Shown in pieces: positions 44,945 through 56,952 of a stretch of DNA of 64,000 nucleotides; the first letter of the stretch is position 1, and each line of letters starts with the position of its first letter. The notes under the pieces were generated by a model, which ran no database searches, was not told the DNA's origin, and worked only from the letters and a program-made list of their open reading frames with translations. The stretch covers positions 20,973,501 through 21,037,500 of the forward strand of contig NC_056755.1 of NCBI RefSeq assembly GCF_018687715.1. Reading direction: 5' to 3'. This DNA comes from Carya illinoinensis (Eukaryota; Streptophyta; Magnoliopsida; Fagales; Juglandaceae). A program made the translations under genes and the position numbers.

Positions 44945-47900
44945 GGAGAGTCCGTTTGTATGAGTTTTATGCTTACACTTTGTTTGACTCTGGTGCTTCA
45001 CAGTCATTTGTATCTTCCACGTTTGCGCGGATGTGTAATTTGGTCACGGAACCTTTGCCAAAGTCATTGGTGGTGGTTTTACCTGATGGTGAAATGGTAT
45101 GGTGCTCCAAGGTTGTGTTGGGATGCCCGTTAAATTTTGATGGAAGGTTCTTGGATACTGATTTGGTTGTGTTTAAGCTGTTGGGTTTTGATATCATCCT
45201 CGGGATGGATTGGCTATACCGATATTCTGCGAGTATTAATTGCAGAAGTCGGGTAATTACCTTTCAGCTTCCAAATGGTGATTGTCTGGAATTTGCAGGG
45301 AGTAAGTTAAAAGAAAAGCCGGTAATTATATTGGCAATTCAAGCAAGAAGAGAGATTGCATGGGGAGCGGATGCATTCTTAGTTCAGATGGTGTCCAAGC
45401 CGTCCGAGGAGAAGTCTTTAGTAGACATTCCAGTTGTGGAAGAATTTCTCGATATGTTTGTGGATGACTTACCCAGACTACCCCCTGTTCAGGAAATGGA
45501 GTTTGTTATAGACTTGGAACCTGGAGCGGCTCCTGTACATAAAGCTCCTTATCGCATGGCACCGGCTGAATTAAAAGAGTTGAAGACTCAGTTGCAAGAG
45601 CTGGTAGATAAGGGATTTATTCAACCTAGTACTTCGCCGTGGGGTGCCCTAGTGTTGTTCGTTAAAAAGAAAGATGGAACCCTCCGTATGTGTGATGAAG
45701 CGCTAAAATTGCATGATTAAGTTACTTAAGCGAACAAATTGTTTAATAAAAAATGATTTAAGTACTTAATTATGCAATAGATCACATTACTTGAGTCAAT
45801 TGATAAATTCTAGTATTTTGGTGCTTAAAAAGATTTATAATGCAATTGTTTCACATGAAAATAAATATTTCATTTTTTTCCTCTCATAACAGGGATAGTT
45901 TGGGCAATACACATGCAGAAAAATGCACATGCAGGACAACAACTTTGTTCTTCTTTTTAGAGTAAATGAACGTGCAGCAAAGAGATCACTCGGCAATACA
46001 CATATGCAGTGGACATCACATGCACATTGCAACACAGCACACATGCAGCAGGAACATAACCTGCAGAAACTCACTCGGACAGCACTTGTAGAAAAATTTT
46101 CATGCAGCAAAGACCAACACGCTGGAAACTCACACATGTGCAGCAGCTACTACACCAAGACAGCAGAAACTCACTCGGACAGCACTCATACAAACACAGT
46201 TGCAGAAAAATCACATGTGCAGCAACCATGCAGCAGACCAAACCCACATGGACAACACATAGCTGGACCCACAGCAGCTCACACATGCAGACCCTTGGAC
46301 GGCTGGAGCAGAAAACTTACACATGCAACCTCAAACGTGGACCAGCAGCACACCAATGCAGAAAACATGTTGATGGAAGGCAAGTTTTTCTTGTTTTTGC
46401 ACATGGAAGATGGAGGATAGCTGGACCGAAAGCAGCAGGAGATGACTCTTTACTTCTCAACTTGTTTTATACGGCTGGGAGTCTTTGTTTGGCAGCAGCA
46501 GGAGTCAAGTTTTTGGGCTGTTTTTCTTGACTTTTATCTTTCATTCTTTTCTTCTTGCTTTCGGTTTGGCAGCAGCTGAAACAGCAGGTCCTCAGCACAT
46601 GGATATAGCTGGATCGTGAATCACGCTGGAAAAAGTCTTTATTGATCACTTCTTTTGTTAGGAATTCGGGGGACAGGAGGGTAGACCTTCTTTCTTTCTT
46701 TCTTTTTCGTTTAAGGGAGTGCAGTAGCTTAGTTTATTTTCGGGGGGATTCTTTTTTCTTTAGTAGTCGGCTGTTTTGTTTTTTTTTGGGTGGGAAAAAA
46801 AAAACTGTGTCTTCGTTTGGACCCGGGGGGTGTTCTTTCAATTTCTTTTTTGTTTAAGTAGCTTAGTTTTGGGGGGTGTGCTTATTTTGTTGTTCAGATG
46901 CGATAGCAGCAGATTTTCTTTTCTTTCCTTCTTGTTTTCGTTTAGCTCTAGCAGTGGTAGCTTGTTATTTTTTCCTTTACTTTTCGTTTGGACCTTGCAG
47001 TAGCTTGGAGTTTCATTTTATCTTCCTTTCCGTTTGACTGAAGGCGAGCTGTTTGAATTCTATGCATTGATTATTTTTCATTTAGGAAGCTAGTGGCAGC
47101 AACAGAATTTTGTTCTTAGCTTTGAGTTTTATTTTATTTTCTTTTCTTTTGATTTAGACGCAGGTGGCTTGTTTATTTTTTTTCTTTTCGTTCTTGTTAG
47201 TTTAGAGTTTAAGAGACATTCGAATTTATTTTCTGTTACTTTTACCTTTTCGTTTACGTTACTTGTTGTAGTTTTTTTATACTTGTTCCTTTCTCTTTCG
47301 TCCGGACAATATTAGTTTTCATCTCATTTAAATATTTTCTCACAGATTTTAATATGGCTTTGTTTAGATTAATATTTGTTGTTAGAAATATCATGTGTAG
47401 CTAATTTCTTAAGCTTGGGTTGCGGAATGGGACGTGATTTGTTTTGGATTTTAGATCGATGCAATATTTTGTTGATAATGTTGATTTCACTAAGTTACTA
47501 GTTGGATTTAAATTGAAAATAGATTGAAGCTCTTGCTCTTGTTTTGTTGTTGACATAAGGCACAACAAAAGCTTGAAAATTATCAAGGCTTCTCTTGTTT
47601 GTTTGTTAATGTGTGTTCGGCTAGTAAAATAGAAAATCCCTTAGGAAAATATTGCAAAATCTTGAGCTTAATTTTTTTATCTTCCGATTATCAATACCTT
47701 CATTGGGTTGTTAATCGAGAAAATTATCTAGAATCCAAAATAAAGAGAGTCCCAAACCCAACCCAAGTGTTCGTTAATTTGTTTTTTTTTAGAAACTCTA
47801 ATTTCAATTTCGATTATCTTTTTGCATTACATTTTAATTTTATTTTCATCTCTCATACTCGATTCACTTGTTACTCACAAATCTTTTATACGCTTTGATA

Positions 47901-50549
47901 ACCCATTGTCCCTGTGGAATACGATCCTGGACTTATCCTTGATACAACTTGACACTTCTACACTTGGAAGCATATTCGAAATCGAGTCAATGTGCATAAA
48001 TTATCGGGAATTAAACAAGGTGACCATAAAAAATAAATATCCTCTCCTGCGAAACGATGATTTATTTGATCAGCTTCAAAGAGCAACCGTGTTCTCGAAG
48101 ATTGATTTGAGGTCAGGATACTACCAGCTGAGGATCAGAGACAAGGATGTGCCTAAAACTGCTTTCAGGTCGAGGTACGGGCATTATGAATTTAAGGTGA
48201 TGCCATTTGGGTTAGCTAATGCCCCTGCCACTTTCATGGATTTGATGAATCGAGTATTTCGACCTTATCTAGATTCCTTTGTGGTAGTATTTATTGACGA
48301 TATTCTGATTTATTCCCGAGATGTTGAAGAACATGTGTATCATCTTCGTCTGGTACTTGGGAAATTGAGAGAACACCAGCTATATGCCAAGCTTAGTAAG
48401 TGTGAATTCTGGCTGGAGGAAGTCAGATTTCTTGGGCATGTGATTTTTCGAGACGGAGTGGCTGTTGATCCTAGTAAGGTGGAAGCCATTTTGTCATGGC
48501 CGCGTCCGACTACAGTGTGCGAGATCCGGAGTTTCTTGGGGCCTGCTAGTTATTACCGAAGATTTGTGGAGGGATTTGCTCGCCTATCCGGACCTCTCAC
48601 AGCTCTGACTCGGAAGAATATAGAATTTGTTTGGTCAGATAAGTGTGAGAGAAGCTTCCAAGAATTAAAGAACAGGTTGACGACGGCACCAATGTTAGCG
48701 CTTCTAGAACCGCATAAGCCATTCGTAGTCTTCAGTGATGCGTCTAAGTTTGGTTTGGGTTGTGTCCTTATGCAGCAAGGACGGGTTGTTGCCTATGCAT
48801 CTCGTCAGCTAAAGGACCATGAGAAGAATTATCCGATGCACGATTTAGAGTTGGCTGCGATTATTTTTGCACTCAAGATCTGGCAGCACTTCTTGTACGG
48901 GGAAGCTTGCGAGGTGTACACTGATCACAAGAGCTTGAAGCATTTGTTTTCCCAGAAAAATCTGAACATGAGGCAGAGGCGATGGCTAGAGCTAATTAGT
49001 GACTACCAGTGTGAGATCAAATACCATCCGGGGAAGGCTAATATAGTTGCTGATGCTTTGACCCGAAAATCGCACTTGGAAGATGAAGCCGAGCCATCGG
49101 AATTGAATTCGTTGCTTTGTGGGATGAGAAAGCTCCTTATTGAGAGTGTGCAGCAAGAAGAGATTTTATCTTCAGTTCTTGATATTCGGGTAACTGATTT
49201 TGAAAAATTGAAGACTCTGCAAAGGAAGGATCCAAAGCTGCTGAATATCAGAAAAAGTGTCAGAAAATCTCGAGGGCCGTTGCATTATAGCATGGATAAA
49301 GATGGGATACTTCGGTTCTGAGAGCGCAGAGTGGTCCCCAAGGATTCAGAATTCAAGGAGCGGATCATGGCAGAAGCTCATGTGGCCCCTTATCAGTTCA
49401 TCCCGGCAGTACAAAGATGTATCGGGACTTGAAAAAAAATTACTGGTGGGATGGAATGAAGAGGGATATTGCCTTGTATGTTGAGAAATGCCACACATGC
49501 CGTCAAGTGAAGGCCGAGCATCAAAGACCTGCAGGTATGCTCCAACCCCTCCCTATTCCTGAGTGGAAATGGGATGACATCATGATGGACTTTGTAGTGG
49601 GTTTGCCGAGAACGCCTAGTGGGAAAAATTCTGTTTGGGTGATTGTTGACCGATTAACGAAAAGTGCTCATTTCTTGCCTGTTAATAACACCGATTCCTT
49701 GGGTAAGTTGACATGCTTGTACGTGAAAGAAATAGTGCGGCTGCATGGCATACCAAAGAGTATAGTGTCGGATCGAGACCCAAGGTTTACGTCGCAGTTC
49801 TGGAAAAGTTTGCAGGCAGCTTTGCGTACTAAGTTGAAGTTCAGTACTGCTTACCACCCTCAGACAGACGGCCAATTGGAGCGCACCATTCAGACCCTTG
49901 AAGACATGTTGCGAGCTTGTGTCATGGAATTTCAAGGGAGTTGGGAAAACCATTTGCCGCTCATAAAGTTTACATATAATAATAGCTTCCATGCGACCAT
50001 TCAGATGGCTCCCTATGAAGCTCTTTACGGGAGGAAGTGTAGATCGCCCTTGTGTTGGGATGAAGTCAGGGAGAGTAAGATTATTGGACCCGAAATAATT
50101 CAAGAGATGAAAAGCCAAGTCCGGATCATCGGAGATAAAATGGTGGCAGCTCAGAGTTGCCAGAAAAGCTACACTGATACCAGGAGGAGAGAGTTGTCTT
50201 TCGAAGTTGGTGATTGGGTTTATCTCAAAGTCTCTCCCATGAGAGGTGTTAAGCATTTTGGTAAGAAGAGGAAACTGGATCCGAGGTATGTCGGCCCTTT
50301 TCAGATTCTGGAGGAGGTAGGGCCCGTCACCTATAGAGTTGCTTTGCCAGAGTATTTTGGGGACATTCATGATGTCTTCCACGTATCATCCCTGAAGAAG
50401 AGCTTTGGACAGCAAGAGGAAGGAGCAACAGTTGAGGTCCAAGACGATACCTTTGGTTAAGGTGGCGTGGGGAGATCCGTTAGCTCAAGACTTCTCTTGG
50501 GAGCGAGTAGCGGACATGAGGGAGTAGTACCCATACTTGTTTGAGTAAT
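44945..50549 (+). pseudogene. Tekay pol: protease, RT, RNase H, integrase, chromodomain remnant
   Basis: Protease has LFDSGASQSFVS at about 44982-45015. RT starts near 45530 (APYRMAPAELKELKTQL) and is cut at the RMC / CINYRELNK position by a solo LTR (45693-47989). It resumes at 47990 with [27 protein letters not shown] and [11 protein letters not shown]. RNase H (48700-49060) has [31 protein letters not shown] and VADALTRK. The HHCC finger is followed by integrase D residues in MMDFVVGLP and VSDRDPRFTS and Glu in the QTDGQLERT region. The GPY/F module VGPFQILEEVGPVTYRVALP is near 50300. A TGA at 49320, a frameshift near 49395 and another near 50450 break it. The chromodomain survives as a scrap (FSWERVADMRE). 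Confidence 0.9.
45693..47989 (+). mobile_element. Solo LTR nested in the Tekay RT domain
   Basis: The insert starts TGATGAAGCGC and ends ATCGAGTCA, with ATGTG on both sides (45688-45692 and 47990-47994). Removing it and one ATGTG rejoins the RT reading frame exactly. 2,297 bp, no internal region, no primer site: a solo LTR left by LTR-LTR recombination. Its end (CCCTGTGGAATACGATCC...) resembles the LTR ends of the Athila elements here. It has many ACATGCAGCAG motifs at 45910-46340 and T-rich sequence at 46640-47300. Confidence 0.9.
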
Positions 50550-50654
50550 GAAGGTACGTATCTTAATCTTGGTCATAGTTGGTTTATGTGATTTTATGTG
50601 GCTTGCTTTAAGTTGGTAGTTGATCTTACAAATTTCGAGGACGAAATTTGTTTT

Positions 50655-50667
50655 AAGGGGGGGAGGA
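50655..50667 (+). promoter_or_regulatory. Polypurine tract of the Tekay-type element
   Basis: AAGGGGGGGAGGA directly before the 3' LTR start, matching the copy-B tract. Confidence 0.85.
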
Positions 50668-52777
50668 TGTGATGACCCGCTTTTGCGTGTATTTTCACTG
50701 AAGGGTTGTTTTTAATTTAATTAATATATTGGTTTATTTATTTTAAATTATTGCGTTTTAAAATTGGTTTTTATTTGTTGGATGTTGTGTTTTATTTATT
50801 TATTTATTTTACTATTTTTAATCTCGTTTTCGGCGGATTTGTTTTGTTGTCTGGAGTGAGGATTGGACCTCATTTCTTCCTACATCTCTTCTTTTCCCTT
50901 TTTTCCTTTTTCTCTTTTTCTCTTTTCTTTCTTTTTTGTCTTTTTCTTTTTTCTTTCTTTTCTTTTTCTTCTTCCTTTTCTTTTTCTTCTTCCTGCGCGT
51001 CCTGTTCGTCTCTCTCTCTCTCCTCTCCCACGCCAGTTGCAGCCCAACCCCGACCCACCACCGTCCGGCCACTGTGGTCGACACCACTCCCGCCGGTCGA
51101 ACCCCATCCTGCCGGCGCACCACCCCACCGAACCCCAGCCCCATTCGGCTAGCCGTTTGGCCGGAAAACGTCCAAGAAGCCCTACGGTTTTTGCCCCGAT
51201 CTGCCGCCGTCGCTCCACCTCCGGCCACCACCTCTTCACCACTTCATCACCGGTTCCTTGCCGTCCTAACCCACCCATTTCCGGCCTCTAATAGCCACCG
51301 GAACAGCTCCCACGAGCTAGCTTTCCATTTTGGGAAATCCGGCCATCAACCACCGTTTTCGCCGCCACCCACGGCCAAACTTCACTTCCACTAGCTTCAT
51401 AATCATCCTTAGACCATTCCCTATCAATCCCAAGCCTTGGTTTGTCCCTGTTCAAAAATTGGTATTTTACAACTCACGGCCACAGTGAATTTTCATTGTT
51501 ACGTTGCTTTTTCTCTGCCGTTTGCAACTCCGCAAGCTTTCTAAAAATACTGTATAGCACTGTAAGTATTTTCCAAACCCTACTTTTAGATTTAAATATA
51601 TTTTTCTCATTCAATAATTAATTGTTGTTGGTTGGCTGATTCCGGACTGAGTCCGAGGAATTCGGGGGTCGGATGGATTGAGGACGGAGTGCTTGGTTTT
51701 GCTTATTTGTGTTTGCTTGATTATTTGAGCCATGAGGCGTGAGTTGCATATTGTGTTTATGTGCATATTATTTTAATCGAGAAAATCTCGTTTTATTGGC
51801 GTAAATGGTTTTTGGGTGCGTGTGTCTCACGAGCCCAAGCCGGGATGGGTTATTATCTCGGTGGAGCTCTTCTGGTCACTCGGGAGTGGATAAAACTGAG
51901 TGACATCCCCTGGGTTGTCGCAGGGTGACGACCGGATCGCACGATACTGTAACGCTGTCGTGTCGACTCCGTGGTCCCTAGAGTGGCGGGGACTAGAGGA
52001 TGGACTGGCCAGGTACGCGCGGGGCGCGAGTCCGGGCATCACTCGTTTAGGTGTCATATGCGTGGTCGTTACCTGCGGTGTGGCGCAAAGCCAGGGTGTG
52101 CGGATGATCCCTAGGGGAGATCATGGTGCATGCATGACCGGATTGTTTTTATGGTTTTCGGATGTGGGCCATTTTCTGGGAAAATGGCGATGCTTGGTTT
52201 CCAAGGTTTTGATCCATTTTTTGGGAAAATGGTGGTTTGGGCCATTATTTGGGATAATGGCGAGGCTTGGTTTTAAGCATATGTGTTTTTTGTGAGGCAA
52301 ATGGGTTTTTTGGCCTGCGTGGGAAAAATTATGTTTTATGGCGCATGTGCATTGGTTTTTATTTCAGGCATATTGTTTGAGTTTTATATGTTTTTATCTA
52401 GTGGTGTTTGGAGTTTACTTACTTGTGGCACCATTTTTTTGGTACCGTAGATTTTGGTGCAGAGATCGAGGATGAGGAGGAGGAGGCTGAGCCCAAGGAT
52501 GCGGCTCCGCCGGGGTGCTGATGTCATGTTTTGTATTTAGTTTAAAATTATATTTGTGTCCTGTAATATTTATTTATGTATGTTTTGAATAGTTTTGTAT
52601 TAAACAAGAAAAATTCTGATACTTAGTTATTGACTTGCTTTTCGCTGCGTATTTCTCGTGCACATTCGTCGCTTTTTCACACACTTGGCACACGTCGATA
52701 GGATGATGACCCGTGATGCCATCATCCGGACGTCTCGATTTCCCCGTGTTCATGCGTGGGGATTTGGGGGTGTCACA
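50668..52777 (+). repeat. 3' LTR of the Tekay-type element (copy E)
   Basis: 2,110 bp, TGTGATGACCC to GGGGGTGTCACA, followed by the AAATG duplication. Carries the same hairpin triplet (52168-52261) and acidic coding-like stretch (about 52452-52520) as copy D. Confidence 0.93.
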
Positions 52778-52782
52778 AAATG

Positions 52783-52915
52783 TTTTAGAATGAAATCACG
52801 CTTGGGATGAAAAGTGGCCTCATTTTTCCTTCATCTCGTGCGCGAAACAAAGTGAGAGAGAGCAAGATGCTCTGTGGGAGAGGGTTAGAGTGAGAGAGCT
52901 TGAGTGTGTGTGTGC

Positions 52916-52964
<49 letters not shown>

Positions 52965-55016
52965 TCTGTGAGAGAGGGTTAGAGTGTGAGAGAGAGTTAG
53001 AAAGTAATTACTAATTCACAAAAATTAGTTTGTTCTTGAAGAGGTAATGTGAGATTACTTTCACTTAGAAATTTTTGAGTTATTTGTTAATAAATTTATT
53101 CTAAGTGAACTAATTATGTTTGTATATTTTTTGAATGATTATTTGTAGAGCTTGTAATCAACTATTTGATTTGCTAGATTTTTTTTGTTGGGTTAGGTAT
53201 ATTTCTAAATTTTGTTGTAAATTTATTGTGAATGTGTTAATATATACATATATTGTGATTATTTTTTGTTTTATTGAATATGTTGGGAATATGTTTATAT
53301 ATTGTGATTATTGTTTCTGACTTTTTATTGAATATGTGGGGAATATGTTTATAGATTGTGAAATTGTGTGTGAATATTTATTAAGTATATTGTGAATATC
53401 TGAAATTTTTGTGATTATTGTGTGTGAATATTTATTAAATATGTTGTGAATATGTGAAATTGTTGTGATTATTGTTAACATTTAATATACATTTAATATG
53501 TGAATAAATATTTAATATGTAATAAGTATATATAATATATTCATACTAGTTTAATTAGAATATGATTATTATGCAACTTATAAGTAAATACCTTAACTAT
53601 ATATAAAGTATAATATATATACATATAATAAGTATATTTGGTGGTAACACAGTAAATATTCCTACCCTTACGACTTTCCAAATCACAATATTATTAAATA
53701 TATATATATATTAAGAAAGTAAAATACTCTTAAAAAAAGAGACATTGAACCAACCAAATAAGTTGAGAGTTGGAAGGAATAAATTACTCTGTATTTAATA
53801 TAAAATAGAGAGTAAATAACAATGGATCAAATAAATATTTAATTAGAAGATGCTATATACTTATTGTCTCTATAAATAAATAACTCACTCAAGTAAGTAT
53901 ATAGATATTAGTAAACATTTTAGACATAATAACTAATTATAACTAATATGTGCTTACATTATGTTATAATATAAATTATAAGAAATAAATAAGTATCAAT
54001 TATAATAAAATATATATAATAACAATTCATAATAACAAATATAATAACAATTATCATAACAATTCTATAATAACAACTAACATATATATAATCTCGAATT
54101 GATAATAATAATTAAAATTATAATTTAGGAACTTCCAATTAAAATACTTTGTTGCCTGTTGAAAATCTTGAAGCTTCTTTTCCATAACTAATAATTTTTA
54201 GTTTTTATATAAATTAACAATGTCAAACAAATAGTAGTGTTATATTATTAAACTAGATATAGATATTGTAAATATGCTCACAAGCTTCTTGTCTTGGAGA
54301 GAACGATTGAGAATTATCTTGAAGAAATATCCGTCAAATTGTTGTCTATCAAAGTCTCTCCAGCCTTGAGAGTTGTCAAGGCTAGATCGATTGTGACAGT
54401 TAAGTAATTAGACATAAATTTAGACATTTCTTCAAGATCATTCTCAATCATTGTCAACAAGATAGGTAGCTTGTGAGCACATTTTTCCATATAAGCTCTA
54501 GTTTAACAATATAACACTATTATATTTGTTTGACATTGTTAATTCAAACAAGATGGAAATATTGTTTGTAGTGTTTTTTGTAAGATATTGTGTGACATTA
54601 CATAAATAACCTTAGACCCATTTAGGAATTAGTGTATATTTAGGTGTACACTAATTCCTGAATTGTCCAGTGTGAACAGTTTGAGATTACATTATCTATA
54701 TTCCACATTCTTATTACTCCTACTGATCACGTTTAGTATGAAGTTTTGGTATTTTCCTATACATTTCTTTGGGCATACTGTTCGTAGGGTGACAATCCCT
54801 CTATGTCAACATGTATACTTGGAGAATTATGGAGAGGTGCTGCCGAAATTTCTACTGATGTGGAAAGTAGTAGATTGACGAAATATGTACAATATGGATA
54901 ATATATTCTCAAATGTGATAGGACCGACTACCTTATCGAAAGAGCAACTCGAATTGGAGCATAAAGTGCATGTGAATTTTCTCTGCACATGTTACTAATA
55001 GAAATTTTTTTAAGAA
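52783..55016 (+). other. CACTA element 5' region upstream of the transposase
   Basis: No coding sequence is supported. A GT/GA microsatellite lies at about 52903-52962 (TGTGTGTG then GAGAGA) within a leader-like GA-rich stretch. AT-rich sequence (53000-54200) resembles a long intron, and a long imperfect hairpin is at 54214-54542. It joins, across the Tekay insertion, to the subterminal repeats ending at 41265. Confidence 0.5.
54214..54542. repeat. Long imperfect foldback (MITE-like)
   Basis: The left arm (54214-54328) starts TTAACAATGTCAAACAAAT and ends CTTGAAGAAAT. The right arm (54426-54542) is its reverse complement with about one change per eight bases. The loop of about 97 bp has a further small stem (GCCTTGAGAGTTGTCAAGGC). 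TTAA at both extreme ends may be a target duplication. Confidence 0.75.
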
Positions 55017-55548
55017 ATGGACAAAAATTGGATGTGTCTAGGCGATAAACTTGTAAAGGATTACATACCCTATGTGCATGGACTAAGAACGTTCATTGAT
55101 TTTGTAAGGGCCTCTGTTGATAGTAGTGGTTACATTAAGTGTCCATGTCAAGGATGTAAAAGTTTGTGTGCGATAGGGTTGTATGAAATTGAAAGCCATA
55201 TATTTGTGAACAGTATGAATTTGGGCTATATCCGATGGGTACTGCATGGTGAGCCGTATGCACAGTCAGCGAATGCATTGTTTGGTCATACGAATTATTT
55301 GCGGCACGTGAATAATGATTATAAGAGGGATGAGATGGAGGAGATGTTGGGTGACATTGGATCTGGTATGTTTATGGATGAGATTGACGATAATGCCACA
55401 AGTGGCTGAGACATGGATTATTAAAATTTCACTGCAATGTGGGAAGATGCAAAGCGTGAGCTTTATCCAGGCTGTACAAAACCTTCCAAAATGTCGTTTA
55501 TTGTGTGGTTACTTCACATTAAGTCATTGTGTGGGATGTCGACGAAAG
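55017..55548 (+). pseudogene. CACTA TNP2 transposase, N-terminal part, cut by Athila 2
   Basis: The frame from ATG 55017 (MDKNWMCLGDKLVKDYIPYV) is the transposase-associated domain: CPCQGCKS at about residues 43-50 and GYIRWVLHGEP at 70-80 are its metal-binding-like and C-terminal motifs. It ends at TGA 55407-55409. A second piece in another frame (about 55427-55548; ELYPGCTKPSKMSFIVWLLHIK) is the start of the TNP2 core and stops abruptly at the Athila 2 insertion. The remaining transposase, including catalytic residues, is not in the window. TNP2 cuts and moves CACTA elements. Confidence 0.82.
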
Positions 55549-56952
55549 TGATTGAACTGAAATATTGCATAGTTTAGCTATTTAAAACTAATGTATTTTA
55601 AATTTTTCGTGACACTATTATTGGTTTTAGATAAAAAAATGGTTAATAAGCATAAATACGAGTTGTGATTTTTAATTGATTGATATCATGTTTATGCTTA
55701 ATTTTATAACTATGATTTAATGAGACAATATTTCCTCACATATATAGTCTATTTTTATAATCTATTTTTTTAATTTATTTTTGAGTGTTATTTTTCTTCT
55801 TTTTATTTTTAGCTTAAATAAAATTCAAATGGAATTCGGTTGGAACTTTCGACTAAAAGTGCATATTAATTGAGAAGAGAAGGAAGGAAGTGTACTTGGC
55901 AGCTGAAAAAAGATGCTGAAAATGACTCTTTGGTGGTGACTTTCTTATCTTGATTGTTTATAAACATATGCGATGAAGAAAATGTTTTGCGGTGGACAAA
56001 TACATGCAAAGTCAAAGTCTAAAAAGGGAGCTGAAACGTGAAGGCATGTGGGCTGGAAAAAAATAAAAAAGAAAGAAGGTTGGTGCAGCTAAAGTGGAAG
56101 GAGAGAAGAGATAGGAGAGTGGGTGAGTAGAGAAGTGTCGTGCTTGAGTTTTCAACCAAGGGAGACGTGCTGGAGTTTTATTGTGCTGAGAAAGTATTAA
56201 CTTTGGAGGAGAGATCATAATCAGTGGGGGGACTGTGTGAGGATGGTTGGAGGTTGTACGTGAAAGGGAATTTATATTCTTGGTGAGGTGCTGGGATTGA
56301 AAGGAATTGAAGAGAGAAATTAGTGCATGAGTTGAATATTAGTCAGTTGGTGTGTAAAGAAAAGGAAGTGTCGTGCCATGCTTGACTTGGAGGAAGGAGT
56401 TTGGCAGCACCAACTTGAGGCAGCTGTATATATATATATATATATATATTGCTGGACGGAAGATGAGAAAAGAGAGGGACGTTAAAGTTGAGTAGGAGAA
56501 TTGAGGGGAGTCGGTGGGGAGTTTCTAGACATAGAGAGAGTTACGTGGGGTACGGTTGGAAGAGTTTCTCTTGAGTTTTCATAACGGAGAGTCGGTTAGT
56601 GCTTGGAGTTAAGAGAGGTGTCCAGCTGTTTTTGAAAAGAGAGTACGTGAGGCAGTGGAAGTTTTGAGTGTGGATTTTTTTTTTCGGTGGATGCTTTTAG
56701 TTGAAAAGGAAGAGAGAGTCGGTGCAGGAACTTAATTTTCTATTTGGTGAATTTTATTTTGCTGAGTAAAAGATGGTGCAGGAAATTTGCAAGGTATCAG
56801 TGCTGTTTTTGAAAGGAGTCAGTCGGTGGGGAGAGAAGAGATAGGAGAGGGTGAGAACAAGTGAGTAGAGAGGGTGAGTAATGAGTGAGTCGGTGCATGC
56901 TTTTTCTGGGGTTGAAGGGAATCAGCTGGAGTAATTTAATTGGTTGGGGTTT

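Larger units (their letters stand above)
41271..52777 (+). mobile_element. Tekay-type chromovirus (Ty3/gypsy), full length, with nested solo LTR
   Basis: LTRs are 41271-43341 and 50668-52777, both TGTGATGACCC...TCACA. AAATG is duplicated at 41266-41270 and 52778-52782. An initiator-Met primer site, gag with CCHC knuckle, protease, RT, RNase H, integrase and a chromodomain remnant follow in order, then a polypurine tract. The 2-kb LTRs and RT blocks ([30 protein letters not shown]) fit the Tekay lineage. Stops and frameshifts make this copy non-autonomous. It lies inside the CACTA element whose TNP2 gene starts at 55017. Confidence 0.92.

Noticed and set aside
45923..46530. Frames of 142-165 codons, Gln/His/Thr-rich
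   Set aside because: Same repeat zone in the other solo LTR copy.
49654..50382. 242-codon minus-strand frame
   Set aside because: Antisense to the Tekay integrase, which shows the real conserved motifs on the plus strand.
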